Source of the DNA: Megaleporinus macrocephalus
Lineage: Eukaryota; Chordata; Actinopteri; Characiformes; Anostomidae
Length of the DNA stretch: 64,000 nt
Reading direction: 5' to 3'
Assembly: GCA_021613375.1 (NCBI GenBank)
Contig: CM038717.1
Span: forward strand, 34,881,994-34,945,993
This document shows, one piece after another, positions 36,337 to 49,462 of the stretch. The notes beneath the pieces were generated by a model that saw nothing but the letters and a program-made list of their open reading frames with translations, was not told the DNA's origin and did not search any database. Position 1 is the first letter of the stretch; each line of letters begins with the position of its first letter. The position numbers and the translations under genes are program-made.

Positions 36337-37336
36337 NNNNNNNNNNNNNNNNNNNNNNNNNNNNNNNNNNNNNNNNNNNNNNNNNNNNNNNNNNNNNNNN
36401 NNNNNNNNNNNNNNNNNNNNNNNNNNNNNNNNNNNNNNNNNNNNNNNNNNNNNNNNNNNNNNNNNNNNNNNNNNNNNNNNNNNNNNNNNNNNNNNNNNNN
36501 NNNNNNNNNNNNNNNNNNNNNNNNNNNNNNNNNNNNNNNNNNNNNNNNNNNNNNNNNNNNNNNNNNNNNNNNNNNNNNNNNNNNNNNNNNNNNNNNNNNN
36601 NNNNNNNNNNNNNNNNNNNNNNNNNNNNNNNNNNNNNNNNNNNNNNNNNNNNNNNNNNNNNNNNNNNNNNNNNNNNNNNNNNNNNNNNNNNNNNNNNNNN
36701 NNNNNNNNNNNNNNNNNNNNNNNNNNNNNNNNNNNNNNNNNNNNNNNNNNNNNNNNNNNNNNNNNNNNNNNNNNNNNNNNNNNNNNNNNNNNNNNNNNNN
36801 NNNNNNNNNNNNNNNNNNNNNNNNNNNNNNNNNNNNNNNNNNNNNNNNNNNNNNNNNNNNNNNNNNNNNNNNNNNNNNNNNNNNNNNNNNNNNNNNNNNN
36901 NNNNNNNNNNNNNNNNNNNNNNNNNNNNNNNNNNNNNNNNNNNNNNNNNNNNNNNNNNNNNNNNNNNNNNNNNNNNNNNNNNNNNNNNNNNNNNNNNNNN
37001 NNNNNNNNNNNNNNNNNNNNNNNNNNNNNNNNNNNNNNNNNNNNNNNNNNNNNNNNNNNNNNNNNNNNNNNNNNNNNNNNNNNNNNNNNNNNNNNNNNNN
37101 NNNNNNNNNNNNNNNNNNNNNNNNNNNNNNNNNNNNNNNNNNNNNNNNNNNNNNNNNNNNNNNNNNNNNNNNNNNNNNNNNNNNNNNNNNNNNNNNNNNN
37201 NNNNNNNNNNNNNNNNNNNNNNNNNNNNNNNNNNNNNNNNNNNNNNNNNNNNNNNNNNNNNNNNNNNNNNNNNNNNNNNNNNNNNNNNNNNNNNNNNNNN
37301 NNNNNNNNNNNNNNNNNNNNNNNNNNNNNNNNNNNN
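36337..37336. other. Assembly gap, exactly 1,000 N
   Basis: Round length indicates a placeholder. True size and content are unknown, so adjacency across it is inferred by the assembler. Confidence 0.99.
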
Positions 37337-38169
37337 TTAATGGAAACACTCTTCATAACTTCAGCGTGTGTGGGGAGGGCTGATCTGTAGGTCTAATAGG
37401 TGGATACATATAAATGTGTGACATCAAAACTTTTGAATGTCACTGTTTGATTGTGTGGTGTAGTTTCTGGGTATGGGCTGCATGGACTGCACATGTCTAT
37501 GTATGACCTATGTATGCACATGTCTATGTATGACCTATGCCATGCAATGCACAGTAAGCACAGAGGAATTCCAGATTTAGCCGGAGATTAAGTGGGGGTC
37601 CCACTGTGAGCGGGGCATGTAGGCCAGCGGCTGTTGCTTGTCGCTACAGTGCTGAATGCAGAACGCGGGGACATTCTTGCGCAGGTGGACGCTGCCTGGG
37701 CCGCACGCTGCAGTGGTTCAGTTCTTCTTTGATTGGTTTAAAGGAAAACTATGGGGCATTTCAACCTCACCTCCCCCAAGTTGGCCAATCACAACAGGCA
37801 CACTGGGCTCCCGTCCATGGGCTTCTATTATAAGGGGGTTTCTAAGTCAACAGGTTTGCTGGTCATTGTTCAAACTGGCCCTGCACTCTAGAGACAGAGG
37901 TTAGGAAGACTGTGGTATCACAAGCCAGAGCTGTTGACAGTGGCCCATTAACTTTGACAGGAGGGGGTCGTTTGATTAACTTGTAAGATGGGCAATCGCA
38001 GATCTCTGGTTCTGTACAGCGCAGTAGAGGTAGACGATTTTTTTTAAACAGGGGACGATGGCCGGTAGGTCTATTCCAACGAATGGAAGGTGAGAAATAC
38101 TGTGTTGGGGAAGAGAACTGATGATGAGGAGTAGTTTGACTGTAAACAGTATAATAAACTGCCGAGTCA
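37337..38169. other. Intergenic stretch after the gap
   Basis: Moderate GC between 37580 and 37920, possibly repeat-derived; no protein family recognised. A short duplicated phrase (GCACATGTCTATGTATGACC) occurs near 37490 and 37520. Confidence 0.4.
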
Positions 38170-38580
38170 CATTATGTCACAGCGTTATGGTCTGGAGAAT
38201 GTTTTCGTGACATCCATGTGGAAGACACTCTCAACCGATCTGGGTTTGAATCCATGCCTGCAGATCACGTACACCATACATGCTGACTGTCTTCACTGGG
38301 GCGGATGGGATCTTCCAGCAAGACGATGGAAAAGTCCCACATTGGTTAGAAGATCTAACCAAGACTTCCAAGTACTACCCAAAAACTTGAACCCAGTTGA
38401 GCATCCGTGGGACCACCTGGATGGTGGTGTTGGCTCTATGGATCCTCCCAATTACGAGCCCTCCAGCAGCTGGTCCAGATACCGGTGACAACCTACCAGG
38501 ACCTGATTGAGTCTCTCATGGTGGTCGTTCTGGATATTAGCTGGTGGTCATAATAATGTGACTAGATGGTGCATATAGAA
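38170..38580 (+). mobile_element. Tc1-like transposon remnant
   Basis: It encodes broken pieces such as NPVEHPWDHLDGG and IFQQDDGKV; it is the inverted relative of 17050-17480. The right end reads TGGTGGTCATAATAATGTGA. Confidence 0.75.
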
Positions 38581-38609
38581 AAAAAAAACACAAATAATTT
38601 GGGGAATAA

Positions 38610-38830
38610 GTAACCTGTTGCTAAGCAGTTGTCATTTAAACACTTAAACACAACAGCTGCCGTTGACATTGTCTACAATTTCCATGATAAATGGACCAAT
38701 AGAAATGCTTCAAAATCAATTGGAAAAAATTCTGGTTCCATTGACTTGCATTGAAAGTAAAGACAGTTTTTGGCCTAAGTTCATATTTTGAAGATGCTTG
38801 TTTTCTATTGGACAGCGACTATATACTACA
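38610..38830. repeat. Interspersed repeat family, copy 3
   Basis: It shares TTCTGGTTCCATTGACTTGC and ATTGGACAGCGACTATATAC with the copy at 56545-56830. Confidence 0.65.
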
Positions 38831-39115
38831 ATAATTAAATACTATAAACGCCCAGATGTTGTTATTTTCTAAGATGTGTGCCCTTTAAAATAGTGAATAT
38901 CAGTAAAGTTACTGATATGTTGTGACCTGGTTGTGAGCTGGTTATAAGAAAGCAGATAGCAGTGGTCTCTGACCTCCATCAGCAGCAGCACCTGGTTTAA
39001 CTCAAGGAACTCCACTAAACGGACACCTGATTGGCTGAGCGGAGAACATTTCCACTAGATGCTCCATATACATCCTCCACCTTTTCCACACAGGCGACTG
39101 ATTGTTGGCTCTAGT

Positions 39116-39121
39116 TTTATT
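39116..39121 (-). promoter_or_regulatory. aggf1: Polyadenylation signal of aggf1
   Basis: AATAAA on the minus strand about 230 bp beyond the aggf1 stop codon at 39351. Confidence 0.6.
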
Positions 39122-39350
39122 AGGAAAATACTCAAAATGTACAGAATTGCTGCTCACATAGTCCTTCAGCTTGAACTGGGAGGAGCTCAGATTACTCTGC
39201 CTCTCGATCATCTGAACGAGCTTCTCAGGACTGGCCACGTTCTGAGGGCATGTCCTTCTTCGAGTCCAGTCGTGCTCCCAAAACCTGACAAACACTATAA
39301 CATGGTCGTGCTCGCTGGGCTGACCTCTGACCTCAGAGCCCACCTCACAG

Positions 39351-39539
39351 TCACTCGGCAGGCTGCCCCTTGACCCAGGCTTGCGGCGTCTTGTTTGAGT
39401 GGGTGAGTTCCTGCGAAAAGCGCTCCCTCGCCCGCTCCCAGTTCTGCTTGTTCCTGCTTCGGCCCACGGACGCCTCCTCCACCGACACGGCACCCACGGA
39501 GCCCAGACCGGACTGAACCGGCCGCACCTGCAGCCCGAT
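39351..39539 (-). CDS. aggf1: aggf1 last coding exon
   Basis: Acceptor TTTGTCCCTCTCAG, then [28 protein letters not shown] and the stop TGA at 39351-39353. Phase 0 start. It corresponds to the segment after the G-patch in AGGF1. Confidence 0.95.
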   Translation of the reverse strand: MGLQVRPVQSGLGSVGAVSVEEASVGRSRNKQNWERARERFSQELTHSNKTPQAWVKGQPAE

Positions 39540-39796
39540 CTGAGAGGGACAAAGAGGAAATGGAAGATTTCAAAACTCATTCAAGGAAAAAAAAAACTGT
39601 CCAGACTGATGGTGAGTGGGCGGTGCTAAAATGACATCACAAAAACAATTAATTCATTCAATGAAACATTATGTTTGGACAAATGACCCCAAGAAGACCC
39701 CCGGTGAAGGATGAAGGTGGAACTCATGAGGAAAATCCCCTAGATATGTGCGCATTAACACAAATATATATATATATATGTGTGTGTGTGTAAGTG

Positions 39797-39827
<31 letters not shown>

Positions 39828-42800
39828 GTATATGTATGTGAATGTATGTATGTGTGTGTGTGTGTATATGTGCGTGTATGTGTGTATATATGTGTGTATG
39901 TATGCGTGTATGTATGCATGTATGTGTGTATATATGTGTGTATGTATATGTATGCATGTATGTGTGTATATATGTGTGTATGTATATGTATGCATGTATG
40001 TGTGTATATATGTGTGTATGTATGCGTGTATGTATGTATATATGTATGTGTATATGTATGCATGTATGCGTGTATATATGTGTGTACGTATGCGTGTCTG
40101 TGTGTATATATGTGTGTGTATGTATGTGTGTGTATGTATATGTATGCATGTATGTATATGTGTGTATGTATGTGTGTGTGTATGTATGTATGCGTGTGTG
40201 TGTATGTATGTATGTATATGTATGTATGTATGTATATGTATGCATGTATGCGTCTATGTATTTATGTGTGTATCTATGTATGTATGTGTGTATGTACGTA
40301 CGTATGTATGCGTGTATGTGTGTATATATGTGTGTATGTGTGTATATATATGTGTGTATGTGTGTGTGTGTGTATGCATACTAGTGTTTTTGGGCAGTTA
40401 ATTACACATTCACGGTGACGCTGGATTCAAACTATTGATATCTTACCGGACCACCCTGTCTGTTAATGCTGAGCGAGGAAGAGGTGCACCTGTTTTAAAT
40501 GCTCAGATAGCATGGTGTCACCAGGTTAAACACAGGTGGCGGGATGCACAGGCATCATGTCTGTCAACCAGCTGATGGTCTGGCGTAGTGGAATTTGGAA
40601 TGGCTTGTGAGGCATACGCAGGACAGCGTATCCCATAGAGAGACACCTCACTCATGCTAACAGGGGACCGGAGTTATGACAGTAAGACTTGGTCTCTGGC
40701 TTCCATCAGCAGCACCAGGTTTTATTGAATAAACTTCAACTTTCCACTAGATGCTGCAAGTAGGTACATCTGCTGGGGCAGAGCGCCTGAGGCTGAGACT
40801 GGAATCAACACCTTTTCTATATATGCCACTGTTTGTTGGCTCTAGTTTTATTAATACAATACTCACAACACACGGAACCTTGCTTCCTTTAGCTTTAACT
40901 GTAAATCTACAAAGTGCACCTGTGCGGTAGGTGTTTCCCATAAAGTGGACAGTGCAGGTACAAAGCAGGTGTATTAAGTGTACAGTGTGTATGTATGTAT
41001 TTATTTACTGGTTCCGTGATGCCGGCTCCTTCCTTGCCCAGTCCCTCTCCACTCTTCCAGCCCATTCTCTCCAACATCTGCCGTCCCTTATTATCCTCGT
41101 TGATTTCCCTGCAAACACAAGCGTATACCATATCAGAGTTCAGAGGAACGACAGCGGCGTCTCAGTGCCGCGTCCGCTGCTGACAGACGGGGGGATTCAG
41201 GAACAGCAGTAAAACAGGAACTGTAAACTGTGACAAAGGACGAGCAGACACTTCCATTTGTTTGTGTTAGTCTTTAATTGGGTATTTGCTTGAGACCTGT
41301 GTAACTTGGAATAAACTTTCTGATCTCTTTGAGTGTGCACGCTGTAGAACTGCAGGGAATTCTGGGGATGTTACACCTCTAAGAGGAGTCGTAAATGGAA
41401 ACACGTCCACTCCATGAAAAGCTGACACGTTTCAGTTTCTTGAAGAAATCTGTGTGTATAATTTTTCACACCTACGAAAGTATTTTGCCAAGCTGGGGTC
41501 GTTTTCAGGCTCAAAACATGATGCAGACCAATTTCTGACAGTAATATGCAATACTCGGGTCAGTTTTAGACTCCGGTCTCTGGACGCAGATCAGTTTTAG
41601 AAAGTAGCAATTCAAGTCAGTTTCTGCCTCAATACGTTATGTGGTTCAGGCCAGATTTGGACATTCCAGCTACATCCGGGCCAGATTTGGACATTCCTGC
41701 TACATCCGGGCCAGATTTGGACATTCCTGCTACATCCGGGCCAGATTTGGTTATTCCTGCTATATCCGGGCCAGATTTCATTATTCCTGCTACATCCGGG
41801 CCAGATTTGGTTATTCCTGCTATATTCGGGCCAGATTTGGTTATTCCTGCTATATTCGGGCCAGATTTGGTTATTCCTGCTATATTCGGGCCATATTTGG
41901 TTATTCCTGCTATATTCGGGACAGATTTGGACATTCCTGCTATATTCGGGCCAGATTTGGACATTCCTGCTACATCCGGGCCAGATTTGGTTATTCCTGC
42001 TATATCCGGGCCAGATTTGGTTATTCCTGCTATATCCGAGGCAGATTTGGACATCCCTGCTACATCCGGGCCAGATTGGGTTATTCCTGCTATATTCGGG
42101 CCAGATTTGGACATTCCTGCTACATCCGGGCCAGATTTGGTTATTCCTGCTATATCCAGGCCAGATTTCATTATTCCTGCTATATTCGGGCCAGATTTCA
42201 TTATTCCTGCTATATTCGGGCCAGATTTCGTTATTCCTGCTATATTCGGGCCAGATTTCGTTATTCCTGCTATATTCGGGCCAGATTCAGGTTAAACATT
42301 ATGTAGTTATAATGTAGTTTGGGTCCATTATAGATTGAATTCTAGCAGGCTAGTGGCAGTTTCAAAGTCAAATCAAAACAATGATGATTTCTCCCATCTA
42401 CAGAAAATATTTTGCTATACTCAGGTCAGTTTCAGAAATATATTTACTATACTTGGGTCTATTTTCAACACAAAACAGGATAATGGTACATGTCTGGTCA
42501 GTTATTCACCTAAAACATGATGTTTTTTATACCTACAAAAGAATTTTGCCAAGTTCGGGTCATTTTCAGGCTCAAAACATGATGCACGCCAATTTCTAAC
42601 AGTAATTGCAATACTCGGGTCAGTTTCAGACTCAGGTTCAGTTTTTGCTGTATTTGGGTTCCGTCTGCACGCAGATCAGTTTTAGAAAGTAGCAATTCAA
42701 GTCAGTTTCTGCCTTAATATGTTTTGTGGTCCAGGCCAGATTGGGGACATCCTTGGTACGTCCGGGCCAGATTGTGGACATTCCAGACAGACAAACGTTT

Positions 42801-45800
42801 ACTATACTCAGGTCTTTTTCAGACAGAAACGTTTATTATACTCAGGTCTGTTTCAGACAGAAACGTTTATTATACTCAGGTCTGTTTCAGACAGAAACGT
42901 TTATTATACTCAGGTCTTTTTCAGACAGAAACGTTTACTATACTCAGGTCTGTTTCAGACAGAAACGTTTACTATACTCAGGTCTTTTTCAGACAGAAAC
43001 GTTTACTATACTCAGGTCTTTTTCAGACAGAAACGTTTACTATACTCAGGTCAGTTCCAGACAGACAAACGTTTACTATACTCAGGTCAGTTCCAGACAG
43101 ACCGATGTTTACTATACTCAGGTCTTTTTCAGACAGAAACGTTTACTATACTCAGGTCTGTTTCAGACAGAAACGTTTACTATACTCAGGTCTGTTTCAG
43201 ACAGAAACGTTTACTATACTCAGGTCTTTTTCAGACAGAAACGTTTACTATACTCAGGTCAGTTCCAGACAGACCGATGTTTACTATACTCAGGTCTGTT
43301 TCAGACAGAAACGTTTACTATACTCAGGTCAGTTCCAGACAGACCGATGTTTACTATACTCAGGTCTGTTTCAGACAGAAACGTTTATTATACTCAGGTC
43401 TGTTTCAGACAGAAACGTTTACTATACTCAGGTCTTTTTCAGACAGAAACGTTTACTATACTCAGGTCTGTTTCAGACAGAAACGTTTACTATACTCAGG
43501 TCTGTTTCAGACAGACAAACGTTTACTATACTCAGGTCAGTTCCAGACAGACCGATGTTTACTATACTCAGGTCTGTTTCAGACAGAAACGTTTACTATA
43601 CTCAGGTCTGTTTCAGACAGAAACGTTTACTATACTCAGGTCTTTTTCAGACAGAAACGTTTACTATACTCAGGTCAGTTTCAGACAGAAACGTTTACTA
43701 TACTCAGGTCTTTTTCAGACAGACAAACGTTTACTATATTCGGGTCAGTTTCAGACAGACCGACGTTTACTATACTCGGGTCAGTTTCAGACAGACCGAT
43801 GTTTACTATACTCGGGTCTGTTTCAGACAGACAAACGTTTACTATACTCAGGTCTGTTTCAGACAGAAACGTTTACTATACTCAGGTCTGTTTCAGACAG
43901 AAACGTTTACTATACTCAGGTCTGTTTCAGACAGAAACATTTACTATACTCAGGTCTGTTTCAGACAGAAACGTTTATTATACTCAGGTCTGTTTCAGAC
44001 AGAAACGTTTACTATACTCAGGTCTGTTTCAGACAGAAACGTTTACTATACTCGGGTCAGTTTCAGACAGACAAACGTTTACTATACTCGGGTCAGTTTC
44101 AGACAGACAAACGTTTACTATACTCAGGTCAGTTCCAGACAGACCGATGTTTACTGTACTCAGGTCTGTTTCAGACAGAAACGTTTACTATACTCAGGTC
44201 AGTTCCAGACAGACAAACGTTTACTATACTCAGGTCAGTTCCAGACAGACCGATGTTTACTATACTCAGGTCTGTTTCAGACAGAAACGTTTACTATACT
44301 CAGGTCAGTTCCAGACAGACAGATGTTTACTATACTCAGGTCTTTTTCAGACAGAAACGTTTACTATACTCAGGTCTGTTTCAGACAGAAACGTTTACTA
44401 TACTCAGGTCTTTTTCAGACAGAAACGTTTATTATACTCAGGTCTGTTTCAGACAGAAACGTTTACTATACTCAGGTCTGTTTCAGACAGACAAACGTTT
44501 ACTATATTCGGGTCAGTTTCAGACAGACCGACGTTTACTATACTCGGGTCAGTTTCAGACAGACCGATGTTTACTATACTCAGGTCTGTTTCAGACAGAA
44601 ACGTTTACTATACTCAGGTCTGTTTCAGACAGACAAACGTTTACTATACTCAGGTCTGTTTCAGACAGAAACGTTTACTATACTCAGGTCTGTTTCAGAC
44701 AGAAACATTTACTATACTCGGGTCAGTTTCAGACAGAAACGTTTATTATACTCAGGTCTGTTTCAGACAGACAAACGTTTACTATACTCAGGTCTGTTTC
44801 AGACAGAAACGTTTACTATACTCAGGTCTGTTTCAGACAGAAACGTTTATTATACTCAGGTCTGTTTCAGACAGAAACGTTTATTATACTCAGGTCTGTT
44901 TCAGACAGAAACGTTTATTATACTCAGGTCTGTTTCAGACAGAAACGTTTACTATACTCAGGTCTGTTTCAGACAGAAACGTTTACTATACTCAGGTCTG
45001 TTTCAGACAGAAACGTTTACTATACTCAGGTCTGTTTCAGACAGAAACATTTACTATACTCAGGTCTGTTTCAGACAGAAACGTTTATTATACTCAGGTC
45101 TGTTTCAGACAGAAACGTTTACTATACTCAGGTCTGTTTCAGACAGACAAACGTTTACTATACTCAGGTCTGTTTCAGACAGAAACGTTTACTATACTCA
45201 GGTCTGTTTCAGACAGAAACGTTTACTATACTCGGGTCAGTTTCAGACAGACAAACGTTTACTATACTCAGGTCTGTTTCAGACAGAAGCGTTTACTATA
45301 CTCAGGTCTGTTTCAGACAGAAACGTTTACTATACTCAGGTCTGTTTCAGACAGAAGCGTTTACTATACTCAGGTCTGTTTCAGACAGAAACGTTTACTA
45401 TACTCAGGTCAGTTTCAGACAGAAACGTTTACTATACTCGGGTCTGTTTCAGACAGACAAATGTTTACTATACTCGGATCAGTTTCAGACAGACCGACGT
45501 TTACTATACTCTGGTCAGTTTCAGACAGACAAACGTTTACTATACTCGGGTCAGTTTCAGACAGACAAACGTTTACTATACTCGGGTCAGTTTCAGACAG
45601 ACAAATGTTTACTATACTCGGGTCAGTTTCAGACAGACAAACGTTTACTATACTCGGGTCTGTTTTAGACAGACAAATTTTTCCTATACTTGGGTCAATT
45701 TGTGACTCAATACAGGATAATTATAACTCTTTGATTAGTTTCTTGCTTAAAACTTGATGTTTCGGTTCAGTTTTACAATACTTAGTTCAGTTTTGGACAA

Positions 45801-46406
45801 AGGTTTATTATACACAGGTCAATTTCAGACTCAAAATACAGCAATGTATTACAGGTTTATTTTACACTGGATTCTGTCCGGCTCGGGTAGGTCTCGAACT
45901 CCAAACATGATGTGGATGGGGTACGCTCCAGAGAGAACTGTGCTCTACTCCGGTCAGTTTTGGAGTCAGATCATGGGGATGTGGTTCTGGTTGGGCTTGG
46001 ACTCAAATACCAGTGCTCTGTGATTATTCTCAGGCTGTATTTGGGTTGGGATCAAAATTTCAGGACAAATTAAGACCCTACTGCCGCTGTGGTTGCTATT
46101 TTGACATGGCGGTCTCGCAGTGAACAGCACAAACCATTGTATGACCAGGGATCATACAATAAAAACTTTAATTGAAAAAAAAAAAAAAGAAAAAAAAATT
46201 TGAGGGTCTGAGAGGGTCTGAGAGATTGACTGAAGTTCTCACAGGAGTGAGGCCTACAGCTGATCTCTGCTCTCTCTCTGGCAGGCTAATTTACAGTAAG
46301 GATAGCAATCTATAATCAGCCTAGCCCGGCACGACTGCTCATGACACCCAGTTCCTAAAATGAGTTATTAATAAAGTCCTGACTTCCACCCAGGACAGTG
46401 TCTGAC

Positions 46407-46488
<82 letters not shown>

Positions 46489-48895
46489 GATCTGCAGAGA
46501 AAGGGAATATAGCTTAGAACTGAAACAAAGCTAACGGTTCCTATGCTGTCTAATTAAACGTGATTAAACTCTCTGTACTAATACACGCTACTAGTCTGCA
46601 GACATGACTGAATACATCACGACCGTCATACTGACCAACAACTCATCTACGTATCAATATTACATTTAAACTCAAAACATGCCAACACCATTTCTTGCCC
46701 ACCCCTTGTCCAACAGACTGTTGTGATTGGGCAACAAAGTCCAATCACACATCATGCACACATGTTCAAACTGTGTGTCAGATGTATGATCGACAGACAT
46801 GAGCAAACAAAGAAGACTGTAAAACAATTCATCACAACAACTCGCGGCAGCACAGAGCGCTCAGCTGCTGGGCGGCTGCCTGAAACACCTGATTCAATCT
46901 CTTTTTCAGGACGTTTCTGAGGAGATTATACACAAGATAATCCGCCGGCATGCAGAAAAGAAAGTCAAAGTGAAAATAAATTGGTTTTCAAAACTGGAGG
47001 TATTAAAAGTGCCAGAGAAAACGGAACTCTTAACAACCACCTGCAACACCTGGTGGACAAGATTTGGACATTCCAGCTATATCCGGGCCAGATTTGGACA
47101 TTCTTGCTATATCCAGGCCAGATTTGAACATTCCTGCTATATTCGGGCCAGATTTGAGAGATTCCTGCGATATCCGGGCCAGATTTGGACATTCCAGCTA
47201 TATCCGGGCCAGATTTGAACATTCCTGCTATATCCGGGCCAGATTTGAACATTCCTGCTATATTCGGACCAGATTTGGACATTCTCGCTATATCCGGGCC
47301 AGATTTGGACATTCTTGCTATATCCTGGCCAGATTTGGGACATTCCTGTTATATCCGGGCCAGATTTGGGACATTCTTGCTATATTCAGGCCAGATTTGG
47401 ACATTCCTGCTATATTCGGACCAGATTTGGACATTCTTGCTATATCCAGGCCAGATTTGGGACATTCTTGCTATATCCAGGCCAGATTTGGGACATTCCT
47501 GTTATATCCGGGCCAGATTTGGGACATTCCTGCTATATTCGGGCGGGATTTGGAACATCCCTGCTATATTCGGGCGGGATTTGGAACATCCCTGCTATAT
47601 TCGGGCCAGATTTGGACATCCCTGCTAGATTCGGGCCAGATTTGGACATCCCTGCTAGATTCGGGCCAGATTTGGACATCCCTGCTAGATTCGGGCCAGA
47701 TTGGGACATTCCTGCTATATCCGGGCCAGATTGGGACATTCCTGCTATATCCGGGCCAGATTGGGACATTCCTGCTATATCCAGGCCAGATTGGGACATC
47801 CCTGCTATATCCTGGCCAGATTTGGACATTCTTGCTATATCCGGGCCAGATTTGGACATTCTTGCTATATCCGGGCCAGATTGGGAGATTCCTGCTATAT
47901 CCGGGCCAGATTTGGACATTCTTGCTATATCCGGGCCAGATTGGGAGATTCCTGCTATATCCGGGCCAGATTTGGACATTCTTGCTATATCCGGGCCAGA
48001 TTTGAGAGATTCCTGCTATATCCGGGCCAGATTTGAGAGATTCCTGCTATATCCGGGCCAGATTTGAGAGATTCCTGCTATATCCAGGCCAGATTCAGGC
48101 TCAACATACTGTAGTTATAATGTAGTTTGGGTCCATTATAGATTGAATTCTGTCAGGCTCGGGTCAGTTTCAAAGTCTAAACACTGAGGATGTCTTCCAA
48201 CACTGCTCTCACGAGATAAACAGCCCTTTCACCTTTGAGAGAGAGAACATCAAGCTCTGCTCTTGCTTTAAATCTAAACACACTGAGAACCAGAGACACC
48301 TCAAACAAAGAAGCTGCTGGTCTTCACAGAATAATGGACCGACCACCCCAGCCAGAGTCCAGAACCTCAACATCAGTGACATCACTGAGTATTATTTGGG
48401 ATTATTTGGATGGTGAGAAGCAGAAACTGTTAAACCAGCTTCTAAGACTGAACTTTGTATGCTGGGTCTCTCTGAGAAACTGGAAGCGTGTCTTGAAACT
48501 GTCCAAAGAAAAACCAAGTACCTCCAAAATGGAAACTTTCCAGGAGAGGCTAAAAACCTCGCTATACCTAAATAAATAAAAACCCACATCATCAGCAGTG
48601 ATGTACATCTATCCCACGGAAGTACGTACACGTGCACAGATGCAGGGGCGTCGTCCCTCTGGAAGGTTCCCTCGCTGCCCACCGTCTGTCTCCTGGTCTC
48701 TGCCCGGTCCTTGTACTTACTGTTCTTCAACACACAGTTTTCCTCATATTCACTGCTCTGTAACAGACACACAGTAAACATACAGACTCAGAAACACACA
48801 TAAGAAAAGAGGAAAATACCTTTAACATAGTTTTATTTACAGAGTTTGTATATCACACCATAAACCAGACTGCAGAGTTGATCACTGTAATGGTC

Positions 48896-48992
<97 letters not shown>

Positions 48993-48995
48993 TAC

Positions 48996-49034
<39 letters not shown>

Positions 49035-49121
49035 ATACAGAACAGATAGATAGAATACAGATAGATAGATAGATAGATAGATAGAATACAGATAGATAGA
49101 TAGATAGATAGAATACAGAAC

Positions 49122-49160
<39 letters not shown>

Positions 49161-49411
49161 ATACAGAACAGATAGACAGATAGATAGAGAATACAGAACA
49201 GATAGAAAGATAGATAGATTCAATTACTTTTCAATTACTTCTACATCCTACGTCCCTTTTTTAATTAAACCTTTTAATAATTAGAAATCAATACACACAA
49301 TTACTGTCAAGTACTATCAGCTGCACTTCCAGCTGCAACCGCTATGAAAAGTGTTTAATGAATGAAGTTATTACTGTTATTATTATTATTACTATTACTA
49401 CTACTACTACT

Positions 49412-49462
<51 letters not shown>

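Noticed and set aside
36304..37356. Two open frames of about 350 codons
   Set aside because: They span the 1,000-N gap and have no sequence content.
39724..40418. Several 100-217 codon frames rich in Cys-Val-Tyr or His-Thr-Tyr
   Set aside because: Translation of the TG/TATG array; present in many frames on both strands.
41629..42306. Frames of about 190-220 codons with a ten-residue repeat
   Set aside because: 30-bp array with a period divisible by three; open in both directions by composition.
42719..45757. A 1,012-codon open reading frame on the plus strand
   Set aside because: It is entirely 34/36-bp minisatellite; two other frames are open over the same interval and encode the same phrases.
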